Shown here: positions 7,677 through 14,707 of the stretch, piece by piece | How positions within the stretch are numbered: the stretch's first letter is position 1 | How the letters are laid out: the number at the start of each line of letters is the position of its first letter | Assembly (NCBI GenBank): GCA_019638975.1 | Contig: JAHBST010000006.1 | Span: 1 to 52,345 of the forward strand | DNA length: 52,345 nt | Direction: 5' to 3' | Origin: Cryobacterium sp. | GTDB taxonomy: Bacteria > Actinomycetota > Actinomycetes > Actinomycetales > Microbacteriaceae | The notes under the pieces: generated by a model | The model's input: only the letters and a program-made list of their open reading frames with translations | Told to the model about the DNA's origin: nothing | Database searches by the model: none | Translations under genes and position numbers: made by a program

Positions 7677-9740
7677 ATGGCGGCAGGTCACTCTGCGAAC
7701 AGCGAGGCTGCAAAGCAAGGCGCAGGCAGAACAAGCCGAATACATTGCCAAAACAGCGCGGCAAATGGGGCGCAACCCGCTATCGCCGCCGCAGCATCCG
7801 AAAAGCGGCTTGCCGACACTCTGAAACCTCTCGCCGAGCGGGGCTACACGACTTCGCGGGACCGGAAATGGCCGAACTCCACCACAGCCCAAGTCGACTG
7901 TGCTCGTCGGCCCCAGCGGCATCTACATTGTCGACGCAAAGTCATGGTCAGATGTCACGATCGAATCAGGCGCATCTACCAAGGGCAAGACGATGTCACA
8001 GACCGCCTCGACGGGCATCGCAGGTTTGGGGAAAGCTCACCGAAGAGGTGCTTGCCGAAGTTGGGATCGCACCCGGCGAAGTTCACGTCGTCGCCGTCTT
8101 CACCAACCGCCGCGGCCTGAAAGCACGCATCAACGGGGTGGACATCGTCGGCGGCGACGGAGCACTCGGCCAATTGCTCGGGCGCGGCGATCGAATCCCG
8201 CATGAGAAAATCGCGCTCGTGCTGAGCGCCGTTGAAGACCTCTTCCCGATCTATGCGATGCGCGATGTGCCGACAGAGCTCACCATGCCCGAGCCGGTCA
8301 TCCCCATCACAAGACAAGAGGCACTTATCAGCATCGAAGAAATCGAAGAGGCGCTGCTTGCCAACATCCTCGCAAAACCCATTGAAGACTGGATGGCTTA
8401 CTTACATCCCGACCAAGCTCGACTTGCGCGACGGTCCTTCAATGGCCCGTCGCGAATACGCGGAGCAGCGGGCACCGGCAAAACCGTGGTCGCACTTCAT
8501 CGAGCCGCTTACATCGCGCGGACTCGCCCAGGAAAGATCTTGGTGACCACTTACGTTCGCACACTCCCCGATGTACTTTCCGCGCTAATGCATCGGATGA
8601 CACCTGAGGTTGCCGACCGAGTTGAGTTCAAGGGGATTTTCGGATTCGCCCTCGACGTGCTCAAGGCTCGTGGGGTCCCCAAAAACCCGATTCGTCAAAG
8701 CCGACCGAGCATTTGAGCATGCCTGGAAGTCGCTTCGCCGAGGCGAATCAACTCAGTCGAATCGACAACGACATGACCTACTGGAAAGACGAGGTGTTGA
8801 GCGTCATCAAGGGCAGGGGATTGAACCGATTCGAGCAGTACGCCATGCTTCCCCGTATTGGTCGAAGGCGTGGGTTGACCGCCGAGAATCGCATCGCCGT
8901 GTGGGGACTTGTACACGGCGTACGACAAGGCACTGCGAGAATTCGGCGTCATGGATTTCGCCGACATCATCCTTCTTGCCGAGCAGAGCCTCCTGAAAAA
9001 ACCGCTCGAAGGATATAGCGCGGTCATCGTGGACGAAGCACAGGACATGACGTGCGCGATGATCCGAATGCTGCACTCCATCGTCGGGGATCGCCCTGAT
9101 GGCCTCAATCTCGTTGGGGACGGACAGCAGACCATTTACCCAGGTGGATACAGCCTCTCTGAAGCACAGGTTTCCATCGCAGGGCGCGGAGTCGTGCTGA
9201 GGAACTATCGCAATACTGCGGAAATCCTGAAATTCGCGTCACACCTCGTCGAGGGCGATGAGTATTTCGACATCGAGGGATCAGCTGCTCGCGGCGATAC
9301 TCCAGTCGAAGTTATGCGCCATGGCCCCAAACAACCCTCGTTGATCGATTCAGCTCGCGAGCCCGTCACGACAGTTCGCTGGTGGAGCATGTGAAGAAAC
9401 TCATTTCCACAGGCATCCGACCGGGCGATATTGGGATTTTGACCCACACCACATATGCGGTCACGGATATTTGTGCGTTGCTGACGGCCGCGGGCATTGA
9501 GTGGATCGACTTTGAAGAATTACAACGGAAAACCAGTTGACACGGTGAAGATCGGGAACGATCAAACGCGCAAAGGGCCTCGAATTCGCAGTGCTCGTTG
9601 TCCGCACCCCCGCAAGGCTGCTGCAAAAGTCAGCTGGCAACCAGGAGGTCGTTGAAACCGAGCGACGCGATCTCGATCGACGCGAGTTGTATGTCGCGAT
9701 GACTCGAGCACGAGATGGGCTCTGGGTTGGAGTTGCCTAA
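7677..9740 (+). pseudogene. NERD-domain UvrD/Rep-type helicase, about ten frameshifts
   Basis: All parts of an approximately 680-residue nuclease-helicase are readable in successive frames: MAAGHSANSEAAKQ, the NERD domain with VLVGPSGIYIVDAKSW (about 7900-7950), a linker, and the superfamily 1 helicase. Helicase motifs are Walker A RGAAGTGKTVVA (near 8460-8495), the DEAQ box VIVDEAQDM (near 9025-9050), VLRNYRN, IKRAKGLEFAVLV and the arginine motif YVAMTRARDGLWVG just before TAA at 9738-9740. The longest intact part (about 8042-8690) covers Walker A. NERD is a nuclease-related domain found with DNA-processing helicases, and such proteins occur in phage-defence settings. The number of breaks rules out function. 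It is the strongest single proof that this zone is decaying. Confidence 0.8.
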
Positions 9741-9868
9741 TTGGCCAACTCCTCCGTTTCGCACCAAGGATGTCCCACTCATCCCACCCAGCGGCGCCGC
9801 CTCGGGCACTATCCCCTGCTAAGGCGATCGTTGCTTCTTTCCTGGATGAACCTCCGTATTCTCGCCCC

Positions 9869-10416
9869 ATGATCATCGAAGCTGGGTACGACCTGTTGGA
9901 ACTCTTCGCACCCAAACTTTTCGCCAAACATGGTTCGAAGAGGCGAACGAACACGTGGGTGATTGCCATGGACGAGAATCTGCGCCACCTCCACCTGACG
10001 AAAGTGGGCGGTGACGCGTCGAGCCCGATCGAGGAACGCATCCCGCAGATTGTAAAAGCGCTGAACAAGAGCAAACTCCGACCTGTCGTCTACTACGCGC
10101 TTGCCCACCTCGACACAGAACTCCACGGCGACTATGAGGCCGAATTCGACCACCTCAACGAGATCCTGGAGTTAGCCCCCGAACTGATCGAATATGAATG
10201 CCTTGGCACCTACCTCACCAACGGAAAAGGCTTCTTCAGCAGCGGGCCACGATACAGCTTTCGCGACTACATCGGATACGAGCACCTTCCACGTACCGCG
10301 ACAGTCTTGGGCCCACACGAGCGCCCGTGTACATGCCTGGCCTGCACACACAACACGACGAAATGCTCCAACGAAACCGTGAAAGACACCGCGTCGCCGA
10401 CGCCGAGAAACCGTGA
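9869..10416 (+). pseudogene. Unrecognised protein, frameshifted near its end
   Basis: I do not recognise the family. From ATG at 9869 a well-behaved frame runs about 140 residues (MIIEAGYDLLELFAPKLF, then HLHLTKVGGDAS, VVYYALAHLDTEL, YLTNGKGFFSSG). Near 10285 a frame change is needed to reach a plausible end, YRDSLGPTRAPVYMPGL...HRVADAEKP with TGA at 10414-10416. If the original frame is kept, translation runs on through the following antitoxin gene and ends at 10723 with an implausible sequence. The protein looks cytoplasmic, without membrane segments. It lies 50 bases before the vapB-like gene and could once have been part of the same transcript. Confidence 0.4.
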
Positions 10417-10432
10417 GTTCCCGAGTGCTGGT

Positions 10433-10457
10433 GTACCACCAAAACGCGCGGTGGTAC
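10433..10457 (+). promoter_or_regulatory. Inverted repeat operator before the vapBC genes
   Basis: A perfect 8-base inverted repeat, GTACCACC-N9-GGTGGTAC, ends 9 bases before the ATG of the antitoxin. Toxin-antitoxin operons are usually repressed by the antitoxin or the complex binding such a palindrome, so this is the likely autoregulatory operator. Confidence 0.6.
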
Positions 10458-10466
10458 CATTGCTTC

Positions 10467-10723
10467 ATGCCTACATCCCGGCGCCGCTACCAGGTCACCG
10501 AGACCAACGATGTTGCGCGCGCCCTCGACGAAGCAGCGAAGCACTGGCCGAACGAACCACGCTCCCGGCCTCTTCATCGTCCGCACCATCACTGCCGGGG
10601 GCGAAGCGTTGGCGAAGGATGCCGCGCTCGACATCCGATTGGCAAGCGCTGGGGCAAGGAAGTTACCCGGATGCCTACGGCCCGGGCTATCTCGAAACGC
10701 TGCGCGCTGACTGGCTGGCATGA
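10467..10723 (+). pseudogene. VapB-like antitoxin, two frameshifts
   Basis: The gene starts at ATG 10467 (MPTSRRRYQVTETNDVARAL). Near 10545-10550 the frame must change to give GLFIVRTITAGGEALAKDAA, and near 10645-10660 it must change again to give QGSYPDAYGPGYLETLRADW with TGA at 10721-10723. The reconstructed protein has about 84 residues. The last codons overlap the ATG of the toxin in the ATGA arrangement typical of vapBC pairs. The N-terminal part could fold as the DNA-binding domain, while the C-terminal part that would clamp the toxin is lost. The family was inferred from position, size and overlap. Confidence 0.6.
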
Positions 10724-11103
10724 TCGCCCTTGACGCGAGCGTCGTCATCGCGTTCCTCAGTCCGAGCGACCCACACCACGCGCGTGCTGCCCAACTCCTC
10801 GAAGAGCACGCCGTCGCAGGCTTCCGGATGCACCAAATCACGCTCGCCGAAGTGCTCGTCGGTGCAATCCGAACCGTGCGAGGCGCCCAACTGTTCAATG
10901 ACCTCACGACGCTCGGCGTCGATGCACATCAACCCGGTGCGAACGAACCGCTGACCCTCGCCGAACTACGCGCCACCACAGGACTTAGGATGCCCGACTG
11001 CTGTGTGTTAGCCGTCGCCCAGCAGGAGTCACTTCCACTCGCCACCTTCGACGAACAGCTCGCACGCGTTGCCCAGAATCTGGGAGTGGAAACACTGCGA
11101 TAA
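10720..11103 (+). CDS. vapC: PIN-domain toxin (VapC family)
   Basis: The 127-residue protein is an intact PIN-domain ribonuclease. The four acidic residues expected to bind the metal are visible: D5 in IALDASVVIAFL, E44 in TLAEVLVG, D93 in RMPDCCVLAVA and D111 in ATFDEQLA. VapC toxins cleave tRNA or rRNA and are held inactive by a VapB partner encoded immediately upstream. Here the start overlaps the antitoxin stop by four bases, so translation was coupled. Because the antitoxin is frameshifted, the toxin may be poorly translated, harmless, or inhibited by a partner elsewhere. No inactivating change is visible in the toxin itself. Confidence 0.85.
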   Translation: MIALDASVVIAFLSPSDPHHARAAQLLEEHAVAGFRMHQITLAEVLVGAIRTVRGAQLFNDLTTLGVDAHQPGANEPLTLAELRATTGLRMPDCCVLAVAQQESLPLATFDEQLARVAQNLGVETLR

Positions 11104-11154
11104 GTCGGCTTGGCGCAAGGCCATGTTGCTCAACCGCCACCCCATCCGAGAGCC

Positions 11155-12126
11155 TCAAGGAACCACGACCACTTTCCCCATCGCGCGCCCCGCCTCGAGG
11201 TGCCGAATCGCATCCGCCGCCTCGGCCAGAGAAAACGTGCGCTCGATGGGCGCAGTGATCGCGCCGGAGGCGAGCAGGTCGCGCATGATAGCCAGGTCAT
11301 CCGGAGACTCCATCGCCATCAGGCCGATCAGCTTCTGACCAGTGAAAGGCCCCATCGCGGCGGCCCGCAAGTTTCGCTTCAGCGCACCCAGCACCGAACC
11401 ACCACCCTCGCCGCCGACAATCACAAGACGCCCCTTCGGGGTCAACCGTCGCCGCAGCGTCCCCAACGACCGATTACCCGCGGTGTCCACGATCACGTCA
11501 TAAGTGCCCTGCAACGTGCCGTGCACATAGTCGATCACGTCATCCGCGCCCAGCGAGCGCACCAGGGCGACCTTCGCCGTACTGCACACGCCGGTCACCG
11601 TCGCACCAAAATGCTTCGCCAACTGCACCGTCATACTGCCGACGCCGCCGGCCGCTCCGATCACGAGGATGCGCTGACCGCCGAGCGCATCGAGCGAGAC
11701 ATCGTCGGCGCGCAACGCCTGCAGCGCCGTATACCCGACCATCGAAACCGCAGCCGCCTGCTCGAACGAAACACCCTCGGGCTTCGGAAGCAACCGCTTC
11801 ACCCGGGCCGTCGCGAACTCTGCGAATGCGCCGCGCGCCGAACCGAACACCTCATCGCCCGGGACGAACTGCGTCACCTCGGAGCCGACCTCCTCCACGA
11901 CGCCCGCCACATCCGAACCACGGATGCGCTGCTTCGGCGCACGAAAGCCCACACCGAACAGCCTCATGATTGTGGGCTTGCCCGCCATCATGTGCCAGTC
12001 CGCCATGTTCACGCCAGCCGCCTTCACCCGAACGAGCACCTCGTCCTCGCTTGGGGTCGGCCGCTCAACGTCACGCAGCTCGAGCACATCCGCCGAACCG
12101 TACTTGTCTTGAACTACCGCCTTCAC
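11155..12126 (-). CDS. NAD(P)-dependent alcohol dehydrogenase / quinone oxidoreductase (MDR family)
   Basis: The 323-residue protein has the medium-chain dehydrogenase/reductase layout: an N-terminal GroES-like domain (KAVVQDKYGSADVL, GSDVAGVVEEVGSEV, FVPGDEVFG) and a Rossmann domain with GAAGGVGSMTVQLAKHFGA. The cysteines that bind catalytic zinc are missing, which favours the quinone oxidoreductase or reticulon-4-interacting-protein-like subgroup that reduces quinones or enals with NADPH. I chose GTG at 12126, preceded by GAGGAGG at good distance; a longer reading upstream runs through the regulator gene and is not plausible. Its start overlaps the stop of the broken XRE regulator gene (GTGA), so the three genes 12772-11155 formed one operon. 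It is one of only two intact genes in the decay zone. Confidence 0.85.
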   Translation of the reverse strand: MKAVVQDKYGSADVLELRDVERPTPSEDEVLVRVKAAGVNMADWHMMAGKPTIMRLFGVGFRAPKQRIRGSDVAGVVEEVGSEVTQFVPGDEVFGSARGAFAEFATARVKRLLPKPEGVSFEQAAAVSMVGYTALQALRADDVSLDALGGQRILVIGAAGGVGSMTVQLAKHFGATVTGVCSTAKVALVRSLGADDVIDYVHGTLQGTYDVIVDTAGNRSLGTLRRRLTPKGRLVIVGGEGGGSVLGALKRNLRAAAMGPFTGQKLIGLMAMESPDDLAIMRDLLASGAITAPIERTFSLAEAADAIRHLEAGRAMGKVVVVP

Positions 12127-12340
12127 TTGTTTGCCTCCTCGGCATCCGGGTATTGGAACACATCGTCCAGGGGAACCCCGAACACCTGTGCAATATGGAA
12201 CGCCACCCAGGGGTCGGCGAATACTTGCCCTGCTCGATCGCAATGATCGTCTGCCGGGTCAACCCGACACGCTCCGCCAACTCCGCCTGCGTCAACTCGC
12301 CGTGAGCAAACCGCAGGGACCGGATGTTGTTGGTCACCAT
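12123..12340 (-). pseudogene. XRE-family transcriptional regulator, frameshifted
   Basis: From ATG at 12340 the product begins NNIRSLRFAHGELTQAELAE followed by RVGLTRQTIIAIEQGKYSPT, a clear Cro/C1-type helix-turn-helix. A frame change near 12215 is then needed to read VAFHIAQVFGVPLDDVFQYP and the end EEANK with TGA overlapping the next gene. The full protein would be about 70 residues, normal for these small regulators that pair with a membrane protein. Without correction the product keeps the DNA-binding helix but gains a foreign tail. It lies 8 bases behind the membrane protein gene. Confidence 0.65.
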
Positions 12341-12348
12341 CGTCGGCT

Positions 12349-12772
12349 TCACCACCGCGGGAACCCTCCCGGTAGGCAACGACCTTCGCCACCGTCGCGA
12401 CGACGGCCGAAAGCATGAAGCCGAGGTAGATCACATTTGCGATCCAGAACAGGTCCCACTCGAGCATCGCCATGATCATCGCGGCGACCGCGCCCGCCGA
12501 GATGAACCCGCTACCGACGAAGTCGCCGAACCGGGAAATCTCCTTGTCCCGGGCATCCTTTGCCGGCCTCCCCGGCCAGATCGCGGCCACCAGGATGTGC
12601 AAGATGATGATGCCACAAAATCGCACCGATGATCGTCCACACCATGGGCCACGCGTACGCGACCTCCTCTGATCGGGCCATCCGCGAGCGAGAAAATCGT
12701 GCTGAGGTAGATCCCATACGTGGCAACCGCCACAACGCCCATGATCCAGACGCTCTTTTCTTCCGAAGTCAT
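12349..12772 (-). pseudogene. Small membrane protein (DUF2178-like position), three frameshifts
   Basis: ATG at 12772 follows a GGAGG ribosome-binding site. The reading is MTSEEKSVWIMGVVAVATYG, then after shifts VAYAWPMVWTIIGAI, then IIILHILVAAIWPGRP...GFISAGAVAAMIMAMLEWDLFWIANVIYLGFMLSAVVATVAKVVA, and finally FPRW with TGA at 12349-12351. Four hydrophobic segments are visible, which suits a four-helix inner membrane protein. Such proteins are commonly encoded directly before a short XRE regulator, as here. The domain name is given from this gene pairing and hydrophobic pattern, not from a diagnostic motif. Confidence 0.5.
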
Positions 12773-12795
12773 TCAGTCCTCCATGTATGATTTAT

Positions 12796-12827
12796 TTGAC
12801 ATTGATGACTGTAAAGAATTATTTACA
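12796..12827 (+). promoter_or_regulatory. Divergent promoter with TGTAAA-N6-TTTACA operator
   Basis: In an AT-rich patch between two divergent broken genes, TTGACA (12796-12801) and TATTTA (12820-12825, spacing 18) form a plus-strand promoter for the GyrI-like gene. A perfect inverted repeat TGTAAA-N6-TTTACA at 12810-12827 overlaps the -10 box. On the minus strand the same repeat supplies TTTACA as a possible -35 for the membrane protein operon. The XRE regulator encoded by that operon is the obvious candidate to bind it. Confidence 0.5.
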
Positions 12828-12912
12828 CGATGTCAGCTTTTGCTGACTTGTCGGTGCGGCGGTGCAGTACATCAGTGCAGGATGGATGCACCCACCCCGC
12901 ACGGAGGATCGC

Positions 12913-13533
12913 TTGGAAACATTCGACATCAAGAAAGAGCGCAAAGACCTGTACTCGCCGCGACCGGGCGAGTTCGCGATCGTCGACGCCGCCAATGTCG
13001 TTCCTCATGGTCGACGGGCACGGCAACCCCAACACCGCGGCTGCCTACCGCGACGCCGTCGAGGCGCTCTACTCAAGGTCGTACGCGATCCGGTTCGCCG
13101 CCAAAAAGGAGTTGGGTCGGGTACACGCGTCGTCGGCCCGCTCGAAGGGCTGTGGTGGGCGGACGACATGGCTGCCTTCGCCACACGCTCGAGCTGGCGA
13201 CTGGTCGTGGACCATGATGATCCACCAGCCTGAGTGGATCACGTCAGAGCTCGTGGAGCCGGCGCGCGCGACGGCTGCGAATAAGAAGGAGCTGCCTCGC
13301 GCTGGAGCATGCGGTTCGAACGATTTGCGGAGGGTCTCAGCGTGCAGACGCTTTCGCACATCGGCTCCACGACGACGAAGCGCCGGTGATCGCGCGATGC
13401 ACCAGGAGTTCCTGCCCGCACACAACCCTCACCTGCGCGGCAAACACCACGAGATCTACCTGAGCGACCCGCGCAATGTCGACGCCGCGAAACTGAAGAC
13501 GCGCTGCGGCAGCCGGTTGCCGCCGCTCCCTGA
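12913..13533 (+). pseudogene. GyrI-like small-molecule-binding protein, several frameshifts
   Basis: The gene starts at TTG 12913, eight bases behind GGAGG. Joined across frames it reads LETFDIKKERKDLYSPRPGE, PPMSFLMVDGHGNPNTAAAY, RDAVEALYS, SYAIRFAAKKELGR, PLEGLWWADDMAAFATR, WTMMIHQPEWITSELV, RFERFAEGLSVQTL and MHQEFLPAHNPHLRGKHHEI, then YLSDPRNVDAAKLKT. This is the complete layout of the actinobacterial GyrI-like domain proteins, about 205 residues, which adopt the SOUL/GyrI ligand-binding fold. At least five frame changes are needed. The likely original stop is TGA at 13531-13533. Confidence 0.7.
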
Positions 13534-13650
13534 GAAGTAGGCGCGGGAATCCTGCCGATCGGACACTGATTTCCGTGTACAGGCTGAAGAAAACTCGGCC
13601 CCAGAGGACCGAGCGGTGTAAGAGCGTTACCTGACCAGGTCGTCGCGCAT

Positions 13651-14385
13651 TCACCAACCCACAGGACGTACCAGTTGCCAATAACCTGAACCGGGAGTTG
13701 CTGGCGATAAAATCTGATGGTTTCAGTTGGTACCACCAGTGCTGCCCCACGCCGTCGCTTACCGCCCCGTTCATCTTTCCCGCCGGATATCCCGGCGTAG
13801 GGATTCACCAAACCGATCGGTACTCGATCGCGCATCGCGTTCACCGGAAACGCAAGGTCGCTATCGTTGCTGATCACGATGGTTTAGTGGCTTGAATTTG
13901 GTTTTTCCGGTACATTGAGAAGGAGGTGAAGCCACGTTCACATCCGGAACCCTTCTCCTCCCGCCGCGCCACCGACACCATAAAAATTGAATCAGGAGCG
14001 TTGCTCCCGCTGCCGTTCTGGATCATGATCGGCCAGCCATGCGGGTCTTGTCAGACAGGCTCTTCTTCGATCAGCGACTGCGAGGAGCAGTAGCGGTTCG
14101 CGCAACATAGTTGCTCATCGCCAACTCATCCGCAGAACCCGAAGCTTTCAGCACGCAGCGGTAGACGTCCTGATCGTGCTGGCCTCCAGGGTTGTCGCCA
14201 CCGTTGATGCGTGCGGTGCAATAGACAACCCGAACGATTGTGTTCACCCAGCCCGACTGGTCGCGCAGCAAGTTTTCCGCAAGCTCTCGAAGGTCAAGCC
14301 AGCGCCAGCCGGCGATCGACCGCCCACAGATTCCGCGGCCCCCGTAATACAGATTGAAGCCATCGATGTAGACACCGACTCTCAT
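13651..14385 (-). pseudogene. NYN-domain (PIN-like) ribonuclease, many frameshifts
   Basis: From ATG at 14385 the start is MRVGVYIDGFNLYYGGRG, the hallmark of NYN domains with a metal-binding aspartate (D8). An open frame then gives RWLDLRELAENLLRDQSGW, RVVYCTARINGGDNPGGQHD and ELAMSNYVARTATAP. After several breaks (about 13870-14090) the reading resumes as VMIQNGSGSNAP, FMVSVARREEKGS, VNVAS, then ISNDSDLAFPVNAMRDRVPI (second acidic cluster) and GVGQHWWYQLKPSDF, ending RPVGW with TGA at 13651-13653. The intact protein would have about 245 residues. NYN proteins are RNases related to PIN domains. Function is lost here. Confidence 0.7.
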
Positions 14386-14444
14386 CCGGCGAGTAGCGTC
14401 AACTGGCACAGTGAGGAGTTCGACAGTTGCCGCCCGGTGGATAA

Positions 14445-14675
14445 CTACGGCGCGAGATTTGCTACTGCGTCGGCGGCTGGTGTAGCCAGACACCTGCGGC
14501 GGCGCGGTGTTTCCGCCGTAGTGGAACTCGCGCATGCCGCGGCACTGTTTCCGGCACGACTGTACTTCAAATCCCAGATGGCCAGCCACATGATCAGCGC
14601 GGTCACGACGAGCCAGATCACGAACGCGAGGATGCCGGCTTTCCTCCAATGAAATAGCTGGCAGTTAGGGTCCAT
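14445..14675 (-). CDS. Small hypothetical membrane protein
   Basis: The 76-residue reading begins MDPNCQLFHWRKAGILAFVI and has one strong transmembrane segment (about residues 14-37, ending WLAIWDLKYSRAG). The remaining tail is rich in Ala, Thr and Arg and looks unconvincing. A shift after DLKYS would give an alternative tail with CRGMREFHYGGNTAPP, which looks more like a protein. The gene may therefore also be frameshifted, as its neighbours are. I do not recognise a family. Confidence 0.35.
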   Translation of the reverse strand: MDPNCQLFHWRKAGILAFVIWLVVTALIMWLAIWDLKYSRAGNSAAACASSTTAETPRRRRCLATPAADAVANLAP

Positions 14676-14707
14676 GCCGTCACACTAGCGAGTTGGCGAA
14701 AGGTCGG

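Noticed and set aside
6908..8040. Apparent N-terminal 370 residues of a 602-codon frame leading into the helicase
   Set aside because: Only the part after about 8042 is helicase-like; the rest overlaps other pseudogenes in the wrong frame and is low-complexity.
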